The notes under the pieces are model-generated. The model ran no database searches, was not told where the DNA came from, and saw nothing but the letters and a program-made list of their open reading frames with translations. 64,000 nt of DNA from an uncultured Limosilactobacillus sp. (GTDB lineage Bacteria; Bacillota; Bacilli; Lactobacillales; Lactobacillaceae): the NCBI RefSeq assembly GCF_934202235.1, contig NZ_CAKPXS010000001.1, positions 49,539 through 113,538 on the forward strand. Reading direction: 5' to 3'. The stretch's first letter is position 1. Each line of letters begins with the position of its first letter. Shown in pieces: positions 41,276 to 50,875 of this stretch. A program made the translations under genes and the position numbers.

Positions 41276-41653
41276 ATGATGACAATCGGCTGTATTCGGA
41301 TCAACAACATGACTTTCTACACATATAACGGTGTGTTTCCGGAAGAACAAAAACTGGGGCAAAAGCTCGAGATTGATGCCGAATTAGGGTACCCGATCGA
41401 ACAACAAGTCCGGCATGATGAACTGGACGAGACGGTTTCCTACGCTGACGTCTACGAGACGGTCAAAACCTTCGTTCATGCTCACCATTATCGCTTAATC
41501 GAGAGCCTAGCAAACCAACTACTGACGCAGGTCCTCAACAACTACCCACGACTAACGTCAGTGACGCTGCGGATTCGCAAGTACGGTGTGCCGATGGCGG
41601 GTGTTTACGACAACGTGGAAATTGAAGTTCACGGGGGACAAGATAATGATTAG
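41276..41653 (+). CDS. folB: Dihydroneopterin aldolase
   Basis: 125 aa (ATG 41276 or 41279). It converts dihydroneopterin to hydroxymethyl-dihydropterin plus glycolaldehyde. INNMTFYTYNGVFPEEQKLG, YADVYETVKTFVHAHHYRLI ESL and the C-terminal KYGVPMAGVYDNVEIEV fit FolB, with the active-site Glu and Lys. It is the first gene of a tight folate operon and overlaps folK by 8 bp. Confidence 0.92.
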   Translation: MMTIGCIRINNMTFYTYNGVFPEEQKLGQKLEIDAELGYPIEQQVRHDELDETVSYADVYETVKTFVHAHHYRLIESLANQLLTQVLNNYPRLTSVTLRIRKYGVPMAGVYDNVEIEVHGGQDND

Positions 41654-42146
41654 ACGGGCATACCTCAGTATTGGGACGAACATCGGCAACCGCTGTGATA
41701 ACTTGCAGCGGGCATTACAATTGCTGGTTAAGAACCCCGCTATTCAGTTAACGGCAGTTTCGCCGCTTTACCAAACTGAACCGGTGGGACCGGTCAAACA
41801 GCGTAGCTTTTATAACCTGGGGCTTGCACTCAATACCAGTTTGACAGCCTTGGAGTTGCTTGACTGGTGCCACGTGGTTGAACAATCACTTCATCGTCGC
41901 CGGCTGATTCATTGGGGACCGCGGACAATTGACTTAGACATCATTTTCTACCAGCACCAAGTTATCGAATTGCCACGGCTGGTAGTCCCTCATCCCGAGG
42001 CAGCCAACCGCCGCTTTGTCATTCAACCACTCCTGGACGTGAGCCAGGACGACCCGCAGACACAGCGACAGTTAGAACTAATGTTAAAACAGACGCGTGA
42101 TACCAACTGGGTGCACCGCCTTGACGATCAAGGAGTGACAATTTAA
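41646..42146 (+). CDS. folK: HPPK, 6-hydroxymethyl-dihydropterin pyrophosphokinase
   Basis: 166 aa from ATG 41646. Signatures: YLSIGTNIGNRCDNLQRALQ, SPLYQTEPVGPVKQRSFYN and the ATP/Mg motif WGPRTIDLDIIFY. It transfers pyrophosphate to the pterin for FolP. It shares one base with folE (TAATG). Confidence 0.95.
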   Translation: MIRRAYLSIGTNIGNRCDNLQRALQLLVKNPAIQLTAVSPLYQTEPVGPVKQRSFYNLGLALNTSLTALELLDWCHVVEQSLHRRRLIHWGPRTIDLDIIFYQHQVIELPRLVVPHPEAANRRFVIQPLLDVSQDDPQTQRQLELMLKQTRDTNWVHRLDDQGVTI

Positions 42147-42724
42147 TGGATCAAAAAGCAGTTGAACAGGCTGTTAAACAGCTGTTAATAGCAATTGGGG
42201 ACGACCCACAACGGCCAGGATTAGTGGAAACACCCCAGCGGGTGGCTAAGATGTACGGCGAAATTGCTTCTTCACTGGGTCACCAGCCTGAAGATGTGGC
42301 TAACTACAAAGTTTTTCAGGTTGAGGACACACCCCGAATGGTGATGGTTGAGCATATTCCGTTTTATTCCCTGTGTGAGCACCACCTGCTTCCGTTCTTT
42401 GGTGAAGCCAACGTCGCCTACGTTCCGCGTAATGGCAAGGTGATTGGCCTGAGCAAGATTCCCCGCCTGGTGGACTTTGCTGCCCGGCGACCGGGAATGC
42501 AGGAACGGGTGACTACCGACATTGTGAAGGAACTGCAACGTTTGCTGAACCCGCGGGGGATCGCGGTGACGATTACGGCCCGCCACCTCTGCATGGAGAT
42601 GCGGGGGATTAATAAACGGGGGCAAGACACCTACACGAGTCGTTTCACCGGGTTATTTGACGAAGATGACGGTCTTCGCCGTGAATTTTTAATGAAGAGT
42701 GAACATGGCCAAGTTAACCTATGA
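42146..42724 (+). CDS. folE: GTP cyclohydrolase I
   Basis: 192 aa, usual length. Zinc ligands Cys77 and His80 in SLCEHHLLPF and the second Cys in ARHLCMEMRGI. It makes dihydroneopterin triphosphate from GTP, the first committed folate step. It overlaps folC. Confidence 0.96.
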   Translation: MDQKAVEQAVKQLLIAIGDDPQRPGLVETPQRVAKMYGEIASSLGHQPEDVANYKVFQVEDTPRMVMVEHIPFYSLCEHHLLPFFGEANVAYVPRNGKVIGLSKIPRLVDFAARRPGMQERVTTDIVKELQRLLNPRGIAVTITARHLCMEMRGINKRGQDTYTSRFTGLFDEDDGLRREFLMKSEHGQVNL

Positions 42725-44003
42725 ACAGTTACAAGCCAGCTTTAATCGCCAGATGAAGGGTGGTCAAACTAACCGGGTAACACTCCTTCGTCAGGTGCTG
42801 GCAGCGATGGGTCATCCGGAACACCGCTTCCGGGTCATTCATATTGCCGGTACTAACGGAAAGGGGTCGACGGGGCGGCTCCTCTCGCTGATCTTGCAGG
42901 AAGCGGGCTTGCGAGTTGGCCACTTTAATAGCCCAGCGATGGTTGACCAGCGTGAGCAAATTAAGATCGACGACCATCCCATTAGTAAGCAGGCCTTTGT
43001 GCGGGCTTACCAACAAATCGTTAGTGTCTTACCGGCGCCATTCCAACCGGGTGATTTCACCATCTTTGAATGGTGGACATTAATTATGCTGCAGGCTTTT
43101 GCCAATGCCAAGATTGATTGGGCAGTGATTGAGGTGGGATTAGGCGGCACTAATGACGCGACTAATTGCATTGATTTCCCCCAACTGGCAGTCATTACTC
43201 ACCTGGCTTTGGACCATACGCAGATTTTAGGCCCCACCATTAAGGATATTGCCGCAGCTAAGGCCGGAATTATTAAGCCGGGCACCGCCAGCGTGGTGCT
43301 GGCGCCACACCAGGAGCAGGCGGCCCAGCAAGTGATTGAGTCCCGTGCGCAAAAAGCGGGGGTTCCACTGGTGGACAGTGCGCGTCAGGCAACAGTAGTG
43401 GCTGCGGGGCAGGCGTCATTGGCTGGGCAGCCGTTACTGATCGAGAGCCACACCGTTCCGCAGACGCCTGTTAAGCTTCGGCTACTCGGTGATTACCAAC
43501 TAGATAACTTGACGACGGTGCTGGCAAGCATTGATTGTCTCCGTCAGCAAGGACTGTCATTAGCCAACCACGCGTTGTTTACTGCCATTGAGCGGGCGAC
43601 ATTGCCGGGACGGTTTCAACAACTTGATCGGCAGCCTGCCGTCGTTGTTGACGGCGCGCATAACCCCGATGGCGCCCGGCGGCTAGTTGAAAGTATCAAC
43701 CACCTCAGCCTCACTCACCAGCCGCTGGCCCTGGTGGTTGGCTTTTTAGCGGATAAGGATGTGGCAGCGATGGTCAAACAATACCAGGCATTACCGGCAA
43801 AGGTCTTTGTGGCGACGCCAGATAATCCTGGCCGGGCACTGACGGCAAGTCAGCTGGCGCGGATGTGGCCGGGCGCCCAGTCATGTATAAGTGGTCCAGC
43901 AGCGCTATCCCGGGCGAAAAAAGCGGTGGGCGATCACGGCTGTGTTATCGTGACCGGTTCATTTTACCTGGTTAAGGAAGTCGAAGAGTTGTATCAACAC
44001 TAG
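42705..44003 (+). CDS. folC: Folylpolyglutamate synthase / dihydrofolate synthase
   Basis: 432 aa from ATG 42705. P-loop HIAGTNGKGSTGRLLS, then GHFNSPAMVDQREQIKID, LGGTNDATNC, ALDHTQILG and PGRFQQLDRQPAVVVDGAHN. A Mur-ligase-type enzyme that adds glutamate to folates. Translationally coupled with folE. It may be a second FolC copy in the genome, as in other lactobacilli with folate clusters. Confidence 0.93.
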   Translation: MAKLTYEQLQASFNRQMKGGQTNRVTLLRQVLAAMGHPEHRFRVIHIAGTNGKGSTGRLLSLILQEAGLRVGHFNSPAMVDQREQIKIDDHPISKQAFVRAYQQIVSVLPAPFQPGDFTIFEWWTLIMLQAFANAKIDWAVIEVGLGGTNDATNCIDFPQLAVITHLALDHTQILGPTIKDIAAAKAGIIKPGTASVVLAPHQEQAAQQVIESRAQKAGVPLVDSARQATVVAAGQASLAGQPLLIESHTVPQTPVKLRLLGDYQLDNLTTVLASIDCLRQQGLSLANHALFTAIERATLPGRFQQLDRQPAVVVDGAHNPDGARRLVESINHLSLTHQPLALVVGFLADKDVAAMVKQYQALPAKVFVATPDNPGRALTASQLARMWPGAQSCISGPAALSRAKKAVGDHGCVIVTGSFYLVKEVEELYQH

Positions 44004-44019
44004 CGAGGAGGCGGCAAGA

Positions 44020-45183
44020 TTGAAAATCAGTGAGATTCCGTTAGCAGCTGAGGATGGTTTAACATCTACGGTGATGAAAAATCTCCGGGAAGCAGACCAG
44101 CAGTTATTTTTATCCTGGCAAGCGGACCCAGCTAAGCTAGCAGCGGTTCAGCAATTACTTGCCGACTTTGATGTTCCCCAGGCGACGAAGGGGGCAACGG
44201 TACAATTTATGATGCCGTTGTCGGCGCTGCCCGTATTGGTGAGGTGGAGCCGCCAAATCTTTGCCGATCAGGAGCTCACAGCGTCGCTGACAACAATCAC
44301 GGCTGCTCATCGTCAATTGTGGCGGGCCGGTCGCTTTTGTTTTGACGTTACCGCCAAACCGTTGATTTACGCGATTTTAAATATTACCCCCGACTCGTTT
44401 TATGATGGGGGTCGTTACTTTGCTACCGACCAATGGCAACAACAAGTGGATCAACTCGTTGTTGAGGGTGCGGATATCATCGAAGTCGGTGGTCAGACTA
44501 CCCGTCCGGGTGGTTTTGCCGAAATCAGTCCAGAAGAGGAAATATGCCGGGTAGTACCGGCGGTGAAGTTTATTCGTCAACATTATCCGCAAGTAGCGAT
44601 TGCAGTTGATACTTATAAGCTGCCGGTAATGGAAGCAGTGTTGGATGCCGGGGCTGATATCATTAATGATGTTCAGGCCTTTAACAGCCCTGACAAAAGG
44701 CAGTTGATGGCCCAGAGTTTGGCTGGCCTGGTTACCATGCACAGCAGTCGGCAACACGAATATCAAAATCTGACGGCCGGGATGCACCACTTTTTTGAGC
44801 GAAACTTAGCTGAACTGACAAGCGCCGGGATTGACCGGGAACGGATTGTCATTGACCAGGGAATTGGCTACTCAAAGGTGGCAGATGGTAACCAGGATTG
44901 CGCCATGATGCGTAACATTAACCAGTTTAACGACCTTCACCGGCCGCTCTTAGTTGCTGTGTCGCGGAAAGGCTTTGGTAAAAAATTGCTCGGCTTGGCA
45001 AAAAAAGACCGCCTGCCAGTAACACTGGTGGCGGAAACTTATATGTCTTTACATGGTGGCAGAATCTTGCGGGTGCATGACGTTGAAGAGACTCGTCAAC
45101 TACTGGTAATGCTGGCGGCAATTGAAAAAGGGTACTGGAATTACCAGTTAAACGATGAACGTCAGGACGGCAAAGCCAACTAG
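44020..45183 (+). CDS. folP: Dihydropteroate synthase with N-terminal extension
   Basis: 387 aa, TTG start after GAGGAGGCGG. The TIM-barrel DHPS (about 115-385) has LNITPDSFYDGGRYF, GADIIEVGGQTTRPG, AVDTYK, INDVQAF, VTMHS and AVSRKGFGKK. The first 110 residues are an extra domain, as in lactobacillus FolP. It joins pterin to p-aminobenzoate. It overlaps tail to tail with the next minus gene. Confidence 0.93.
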   Translation: MKISEIPLAAEDGLTSTVMKNLREADQQLFLSWQADPAKLAAVQQLLADFDVPQATKGATVQFMMPLSALPVLVRWSRQIFADQELTASLTTITAAHRQLWRAGRFCFDVTAKPLIYAILNITPDSFYDGGRYFATDQWQQQVDQLVVEGADIIEVGGQTTRPGGFAEISPEEEICRVVPAVKFIRQHYPQVAIAVDTYKLPVMEAVLDAGADIINDVQAFNSPDKRQLMAQSLAGLVTMHSSRQHEYQNLTAGMHHFFERNLAELTSAGIDRERIVIDQGIGYSKVADGNQDCAMMRNINQFNDLHRPLLVAVSRKGFGKKLLGLAKKDRLPVTLVAETYMSLHGGRILRVHDVEETRQLLVMLAAIEKGYWNYQLNDERQDGKAN

Positions 45184-45489
45184 CATCACGAGTAAAATGA
45201 TGTTTAAAAAAGGTGAGCCAAAGGTTTCACGTTGCCGGCGAAAGAAGCTTTCCAGCAAAGCCGCCGTCACCACAAAGTAGATGACACGGACCAGTGGCCA
45301 CAGCGGAGCGGTTTTCACCACCATCAGCAACTGGACGATGGCGAGGACGAGGATAACAATAGATAAAAGACGGTTAATACCAATGAGGGTATTAACCCTT
45401 TTTTCTGACCGCGCCCTGATGGCCGAGATGACCGTCCAAATCAGGAGGACGGTACACACTAATGGAATAATCGTGTAGGGTAGCGACAT
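45148..45489 (-). CDS. Small multi-pass membrane protein
   Basis: 113 aa with about four transmembrane helices (YTIIPLVCTVLLIWTVISAI, LLSIVILVLAIVQLLMVVKT, LVRVIYFVVTAALLESF, FLNIILLVMLVGFAVLTFIV). AAGGAGGT before the ATG. It overlaps the 3' end of folP by 36 bp. Unknown function. Confidence 0.75.
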   Translation of the reverse strand: MSLPYTIIPLVCTVLLIWTVISAIRARSEKRVNTLIGINRLLSIVILVLAIVQLLMVVKTAPLWPLVRVIYFVVTAALLESFFRRQRETFGSPFLNIILLVMLVGFAVLTFIV

Positions 45490-45544
45490 GACGTTACCTC
45501 CTTTTCGTTTATTTTACCATTTAATTGTCGGGCTGGTTATTTGA

Positions 45545-45572
45545 TTGCATTTTCTTTTAAAAAGGGTATAAT
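45545..45572 (+). promoter_or_regulatory. Promoter of the DUF2187 gene
   Basis: TTGCAT, 16 bp, TATAAT (45567-45572), 45 bp before the ATG, with GGAGGAGAT between. Confidence 0.7.
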
Positions 45573-45616
45573 TTATCACTGTTATGCTAAGATTCTAACA
45601 TGGAGGAGATAGTGAC

Positions 45617-45991
45617 ATGGCAACGCAGAAGAAAAAAGACGATCAGCCAAAATACGATTTTGCTGCTGGTGACGTGGTTGAAAGCACTAAGTTTGGTCCG
45701 CTTGACCATGGCTTCTCCGGCAAGGTCGAAAAAGTTTACAACAACTCAATGCTCGTTTCAATCGACAAATTTGATCCCGCCGATCAAAGCGGTGTCAACG
45801 AACTGAATGGTCGGGCGATTGTTCGGATGAGTAGCGCGAAGGCTCTTTCGAAGGTTCCTCGTCAGCCAAAAGAGGATGAAGAGGGTAGTGAAGAAGAAGC
45901 CAAGAAGTCATCATCCCGGAAAAAGACGACCAAGAAAAGCACTAGCAAAAAAACGTCAGCAAAAAAATCTCCAAAAAAGACTGACAAATAA
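45617..45991 (+). CDS. DUF2187 (YkvS-like) protein with Lys-rich tail
   Basis: 124 aa. The KOW-like core at about residues 12-75 has DFAAGDVVESTKFGPLDHGF then SGKVEKVYNNSMLVSID. A disordered acidic stretch and a Lys/Ser-rich tail (about 95-124) follow. The tail suggests nucleic-acid or ribosome binding. Single-gene unit with its own promoter. Confidence 0.75.
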   Translation: MATQKKKDDQPKYDFAAGDVVESTKFGPLDHGFSGKVEKVYNNSMLVSIDKFDPADQSGVNELNGRAIVRMSSAKALSKVPRQPKEDEEGSEEEAKKSSSRKKTTKKSTSKKTSAKKSPKKTDK

Positions 45992-46038
45992 CGTGAAGTA
46001 GGTTATACTATTGAGGTGGTCAGAGGCCACCTACTGAT

Positions 46039-46109
46039 GCGGGTATAGTTCAGTGGTAAAACTCAAGCTTCCCAAGCTTGCGTCGCGAGTTCGATTCTCG
46101 TTACCCGCT
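46039..46109 (+). tRNA. tRNA-Gly (CCC)
   Basis: Cloverleaf: acceptor GCGGGTA/TACCCGC, anticodon stem CAAGC/GCTTG with loop TTCCCAA (anticodon CCC), T-loop TTCGATT. CCA is not encoded. Confidence 0.92.
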
Positions 46110-46111
46110 TG

Positions 46112-46142
46112 TCGCGCTGCTGCTCGTCAGTGGCGCTTTTTT
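46112..46142 (+). terminator. Terminator after tRNA-Gly
   Basis: GCGC-based stem around CAGTGGCGC followed by T6. Confidence 0.6.
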
Positions 46143-46337
46143 AAACCAGTGAGTAGTAGTTGTTGGGCTTTCTATTAGCGATTCCGTGACGGTGAAAGGC
46201 GGAAAGATAGCGGCAATGAAGCGTGCGCTGGTGATTAACTTAAACAGCAGTAATTGAGTGGAACTAAACTTCAATTAGAGTGGTACCGCGGGTTAATCTC
46301 GTCTCTAAACAGCAGTGGCTGTTTAGGGACTTTTTTC
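46143..46337 (+). promoter_or_regulatory. T-box riboswitch of argS
   Basis: T-box sequence AGAGTGGTACCGCGGG at about 46278-46293 and a terminator with GTCTCTAAACAG/CTGTTTAGGGAC then T6. In stem I, CCAG/CTGG closes a loop with the AGTA motif and GAAGCGTGCG, which offers CGT (Arg) as specifier. Uncharged tRNA-Arg would favour read-through into argS. Confidence 0.88.
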
Positions 46338-46357
46338 TTACAAGGAGGAACTTCATA

Positions 46358-48046
46358 ATGAGTGAAAAACAGCAAGTGGCAAAGGCCGTCTCAGCGGCGT
46401 TACCCGACCTGTCATTAACTGACATTGAAAACAAGATCGAACGGCCAAAGGATTCCAGTAACGGGGACTTTGCCTTTCCAACCTTTTTCCTGGCGAAGAC
46501 GTTGCACAAAGCGCCACAAATGATTGCCCAAGAATTGGCAAAAAAGATCAGTGATGACGGGTTTGACAAAGTGGTTGTCGCCGGTCCATACATCAATTTC
46601 TTCTTAAATAAGGGGCAAGTGGGGGCCGAGATCATCAAGGCCATCCTGGCTGATCCTGCCAATTACGGTAAAAAGGACCTCGGCCACGAAGCTAACGTCG
46701 TGATTGACTACTCATCGCCTAATATCGCTAAGCCAATGGGGATGGGGCACCTGCGCTCAACCATGATTGGGGAAGCAATTGCCCGCATCCTAGAAAAAGA
46801 AAACTACAACCTGATTCGGGTCGACTACCTGGGTGACTGGGGGACCCAGTTTGGTAAGCTGATGGCGGCTTATGAAATGTGGGGGAACGACGAAGAGATC
46901 GAAAAAGACCCGATTAATACCCTCTTGAAATATTACGTGCGGATTAACACGGAAGCAGACGAACATCCGGAATACACTGATGCTGGCCGGGCTTGGTTCG
47001 CCAAGTTGGAACACGGCGATAAGGAAGCATGGCGCCTGTGGCATTGGTTCCGTAAGATTTCGCTGGAGCGGTTCCAAAAGGTCTACGACATGCTTGATGT
47101 CCACTTTGACTCGTTTAATGGTGAAGCTTTTTCCGCACGTCATATGGACCTGCCGATTCAGTTGCTGAAGGACAAACACTTACTGCAGGAAAGTCGGGGA
47201 GCGCAAATCGTCGACTTGGATGCTTACAACCTGACGCCACCGCTGATCATCAAGAGTAACGGGACCACGACCTACATTACCCGGGACCTGGCCACGGCTT
47301 TGTTCCGCAAGCGGATGTATGGGCATGCCAAGTCGCTATACGTGGTTGGTGCTGAACAAGAGAACTATTACAAGCAGTTAAAGGCCGTTTTGAAGGAAAT
47401 GGGCTTTACTTGGTGGGACCAGTTGCAGCACATTTCCTTCGGATTGATGCGACTGAACGGCAAGAAGATGTCTACGCGGAAGGGGAACGTTGTTTCTCTC
47501 GAAGACGTGTTGAATGATTCGATCAAGCTGGCTCGTCAGCAGATTGCGGAAAAGAATCCGAACTTAGCGAATGCTGATGAAGTGGCCAAGCAGGTTGGTG
47601 TCGGTGCCGTTATTTTCCACGACCTGAAGAATTACCGGCGTAATGCCGTTAACTTTAAGCTGGAAGATGTTGTTCGCTTTGAAGGCGAGACCGGGCCGTA
47701 TGTTCAATACGCCCATGCCCGTGCCGAGAGTATCCTCCGCAAGGGTGGCGTTGATGACTTTAGCAACGTCGACTTGACGGCGGTGGGCAGTGAAGCTTGG
47801 GATATCCTCAGCTTCCTTGGCCAGTACGCAAATGCAGTGGAGCGGGCAGCCGTTAACTACGACCCGTCCATCGTTGCAAAGTACGCCCTTGAATTGGCGA
47901 AGAAGTTCAACCAATACTATGCCCATAACCGTATCCTGCAGGACGATAGCGGTCAGGCAGGACGGTTAGCGCTGGTTAAGGCAGTTAGCTTGATCTTAAA
48001 GGATGCCCTGGCGATGTTAGACATTAAGGCACCGGATGAAATGTAA
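46358..48046 (+). CDS. argS: Arginyl-tRNA synthetase
   Basis: 562 aa from ATG 46358 (AAGGAGG upstream). Class I motifs: [17 protein letters not shown] (HIGH-like) and KKMSTRKGN (KMSKS-like). The C-terminal anticodon domain has [20 protein letters not shown] then [11 protein letters not shown]. Full length. Controlled by the T-box in front. Confidence 0.97.
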   Translation: MSEKQQVAKAVSAALPDLSLTDIENKIERPKDSSNGDFAFPTFFLAKTLHKAPQMIAQELAKKISDDGFDKVVVAGPYINFFLNKGQVGAEIIKAILADPANYGKKDLGHEANVVIDYSSPNIAKPMGMGHLRSTMIGEAIARILEKENYNLIRVDYLGDWGTQFGKLMAAYEMWGNDEEIEKDPINTLLKYYVRINTEADEHPEYTDAGRAWFAKLEHGDKEAWRLWHWFRKISLERFQKVYDMLDVHFDSFNGEAFSARHMDLPIQLLKDKHLLQESRGAQIVDLDAYNLTPPLIIKSNGTTTYITRDLATALFRKRMYGHAKSLYVVGAEQENYYKQLKAVLKEMGFTWWDQLQHISFGLMRLNGKKMSTRKGNVVSLEDVLNDSIKLARQQIAEKNPNLANADEVAKQVGVGAVIFHDLKNYRRNAVNFKLEDVVRFEGETGPYVQYAHARAESILRKGGVDDFSNVDLTAVGSEAWDILSFLGQYANAVERAAVNYDPSIVAKYALELAKKFNQYYAHNRILQDDSGQAGRLALVKAVSLILKDALAMLDIKAPDEM

Positions 48047-48070
48047 GCAGTCAATTAATCTTTAAAAAGT

Positions 48071-48109
48071 CTCCTAACGGCTGGTGGAAGCTAGCGTTAG
48101 GGGCTTTTT
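48071..48109 (+). terminator. Terminator after argS
   Basis: CTCCTAACG pairs with CGTTAGGGG, then C and T5. Confidence 0.8.
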
Positions 48110-48227
48110 CATTGACCGGCACTAGTGGCAGTGAATTTTAAAAAATATTAAGTGGGCACAGGCTAAATTGATAAAAATGTTTGTGGTAAAATAGGCCCTA
48201 ACATTTGAGAGAAGGACGACGAGTGAT

Positions 48228-50342
48228 ATGGATCCACAGCCATCAAAAATTCAGCAATTGAAGACCCGTATTCGGAAATGGTCACAACGTTTCTGGGTGC
48301 AGGCAAAGAAAAACTTTAAACATTTTTGGCATCGTTTCCAGTTAACTCGCTGGCTAATTGCGATTGTCCTTTTTTTCTTTCTCCTGGCTAGTGGCTACCT
48401 GACCTTTGTGGCGAAGACAGCCGGAGTAAAAAATTTGGAGGCCCGGCTTGAACGACCAACTCAGATTTATGACCGCAGTGGCAGTTCAGCAGGGAGTCTT
48501 TATTCACAAAAGGGGAGTTACGTCCCGCTTAGCAAGATTTCTCCCAACGTCCAAAAAGCAGTGATCTCCACAGAAGACCGTGATTTTTACCACGAACACG
48601 GTTTTAGTGTGAAGGGGATCGGTCGGGCAGTCTTCCTGCTAGTGAAAAACAAACTCCTGCACCGCGATTATATTTCTGGCGGTGGTAGTACACTGACCCA
48701 GCAGCTAGTCAAAAACGCCTTTCTGACGCAAGAACAGACTTTTTCTCGTAAAGCGAAGGAAATTTTTATCTCCGTGGAAGTGGAAAACCAATACTCGAAG
48801 AACCAGATTTTGACGATGTATTTGAATAACGCCTACTTTGGTCACGGTGTCTGGGGAGTCCAGGATGCCGCCAAGCGGTACTTTGACACCGACGCGGCTG
48901 ATCTGACTGTTGCTGAAGGGGCGACGCTAGCGGGAATGCTCACTTCACCCGGGATTTACGATCCCGTGGAGCATCCGGAACACACGAAGACCCGGCGCAA
49001 CCTCGTCCTCCAGTTGATGGTTGAAAATCATAAACTGACCCAGGAAGAGGCGGACAGTGCCAAGCAGGTCCCATTAACGGTTAAAAATGGCTACCACGGC
49101 AACGACAGCTACCGTTACCCATACTTCTTTGATGCGGTTATTAGCGAGGCAGCCAGCCAGTACCACCTATCGGAAAAAGAAGTGATGAATAATGGTTACA
49201 AGATTTACACTACCCTGGACCAGGGACAACAGCGCGCAATGCAGCGGTCGTTTGACAATGATGACAACTTCCCGTCAAATTCTGCTGATGGCAAAATGGT
49301 TCAGTCAGCGTCGGTCGCCATTAACCCGAAGACTGGCGGGGTCACGGCCATTGTTGGTGGCCGCGGAACTCACGTTTTCCGGGGCTATAACCGGGCAACC
49401 CAAATTCGGCGTCAACCAGGCTCGACAATTAAACCCCTAGTGGTTTATACGCCGGCACTAGAAAAGGGTTATTACTACGACTCGACCCTGCAAGATAAAA
49501 AGAAGTCATACGGGACTAATCACTATACCCCAAAAAACTATGATGATACCTACAGTGGGACGGTGCCGATGTATAAGGCGCTCTACGAAAGTCTGAACGC
49601 GCCAGCCGTTTGGTTGCTGAACAAGATTGGCGTTCAAAGCGGCTACAAGAGTGCTCAGAAGTTTGGCTTACCAGTTACCAAGAAGGATCAAAACCTGGCG
49701 CTCGCTCTCGGGGGGATGACCCACGGGGTCTCGCCGCAGCAGATGGCACGAGCCTATACCGTTTTTGCCAATGATGGCCGGATGAGTTCGCCGCACTACA
49801 TTGTTAAAATTGAGGATGCTTCCGGAAAGGTGATTAAACGAGCACCTAAACCGCGGAGTAAACGAGTAACGAGTGCCAAGGTGGCTCGCGAAATGACCAG
49901 TATGATGTTAGACGTCTTTAAGGTCGGAACCGGGAAGTATGCCGAACCAAGTGGTTATCAGCTGGCCGGGAAAACCGGGACGACGAATTCCGGCGTTCAC
50001 GGCTTTGGAACTGGTGACCGTGATAAGTGGATTGTTGGTTACACCCCCGACGTGGTGGTGGCAACCTGGGAAGGCTATGATGATACCAACGAAAACCACC
50101 AGCTAGACGACATTACCGAAAAAAATATTAACGTGATCTTCAAGTCGGAAATGGCGGGAATTTTGCCTGCCACCGCGGGGACCAAGTTTAACGTGAAGGA
50201 TGCCCAGTCGCGGGCTAATGGCAGTTGGTCTAATAACAAGTCTGGTTCATTGGGTGATTGGTGGAACAAGGCCAAGGATTCGGGTAACCAAATTGGCCAG
50301 AAGGTTGGCCAATTTATCCAGGATATCCGGGGACTTTTCTAG
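48228..50342 (+). CDS. pbp1A: Class A penicillin-binding protein (PBP1A-like)
   Basis: 704 aa. A cytoplasmic basic N-terminus and one membrane anchor at about residues 42-65 come first. The GT51 domain has STEDRDFYHEHGF (Glu116) and GGGSTLTQQLVKN. The transpeptidase has Ser399 and Lys402 in PGSTIKP, SLN, and K582TGTT. It polymerises and cross-links peptidoglycan. TGGTAAAAT (extended -10) lies upstream. The C-terminal tail is Ser/Asn/Gly-rich. Confidence 0.94.
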   Translation: MDPQPSKIQQLKTRIRKWSQRFWVQAKKNFKHFWHRFQLTRWLIAIVLFFFLLASGYLTFVAKTAGVKNLEARLERPTQIYDRSGSSAGSLYSQKGSYVPLSKISPNVQKAVISTEDRDFYHEHGFSVKGIGRAVFLLVKNKLLHRDYISGGGSTLTQQLVKNAFLTQEQTFSRKAKEIFISVEVENQYSKNQILTMYLNNAYFGHGVWGVQDAAKRYFDTDAADLTVAEGATLAGMLTSPGIYDPVEHPEHTKTRRNLVLQLMVENHKLTQEEADSAKQVPLTVKNGYHGNDSYRYPYFFDAVISEAASQYHLSEKEVMNNGYKIYTTLDQGQQRAMQRSFDNDDNFPSNSADGKMVQSASVAINPKTGGVTAIVGGRGTHVFRGYNRATQIRRQPGSTIKPLVVYTPALEKGYYYDSTLQDKKKSYGTNHYTPKNYDDTYSGTVPMYKALYESLNAPAVWLLNKIGVQSGYKSAQKFGLPVTKKDQNLALALGGMTHGVSPQQMARAYTVFANDGRMSSPHYIVKIEDASGKVIKRAPKPRSKRVTSAKVAREMTSMMLDVFKVGTGKYAEPSGYQLAGKTGTTNSGVHGFGTGDRDKWIVGYTPDVVVATWEGYDDTNENHQLDDITEKNINVIFKSEMAGILPATAGTKFNVKDAQSRANGSWSNNKSGSLGDWWNKAKDSGNQIGQKVGQFIQDIRGLF

Positions 50343-50421
50343 GATTGGTGAACTTAGTTTTGGGATCAGATCACTTTTTGGTATAATAAAAGAGACTTAT
50401 TTTGAGGAGGAATTAACCACT

Positions 50422-50799
50422 ATGGTTGTCAATATTTACGACACTGCAAACGAAATGGAACGGCAAATGCGGGAGACGCAAGAGTTCCAGGCATTAAAGA
50501 AGGCCTTTGATGACCTGCAGAAGGATGCTGATGCATCATTGCTGTTCACGAAGTTCCAAGCCAAGCAGGCCGCTGCTGAAAAAAAGGAACGTTCTGGCCA
50601 ACAGTTAACGAAGGATGAAATTACTGAAATCCAGAGCTTAGCCAAGGAAGTCAGCACCAAGCCGGCTGTTCAGAACCTGCTTAACCAGGAACGGGGACTG
50701 GACCAGATGATGCAAAAGCTGAACCAAATCATCACGGAACCAATTCGTGACCTCTACAATTCAGCAATGCCAAAGTCGACTGATACTGAAAACAAGTAG
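50422..50799 (+). CDS. YlbF/YmcA-family protein (UPF0342-like)
   Basis: 125 aa from ATG 50422 (TGAGGAGGA upstream). Helical throughout: NIYDTANEMERQMRETQEFQ, then MQKLNQIITEPIRDLYN. The extended -10 TGGTATAAT lies at 50379-50387. In Bacillus related proteins act in RNA processing and development. A direct role here is unknown. Confidence 0.82.
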   Translation: MVVNIYDTANEMERQMRETQEFQALKKAFDDLQKDADASLLFTKFQAKQAAAEKKERSGQQLTKDEITEIQSLAKEVSTKPAVQNLLNQERGLDQMMQKLNQIITEPIRDLYNSAMPKSTDTENK

Positions 50800-50818
50800 G
50801 ATTTCACATAATAGAGAA

Positions 50819-50861
50819 GATGAGACTACTGGCCATGAATGGCAATGGTCTCATCTTTTTT
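50819..50861 (+). terminator. Terminator between YlbF-family gene and yhaO
   Basis: GATGAGAC pairs with GTCTCATC with an inner TGGCCATGAATGGCA-type stem, then T6. yhaO begins 15 bp later, so it may be partly attenuated. Confidence 0.75.
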
Positions 50862-50875
50862 GTAAGGAGCAGAAA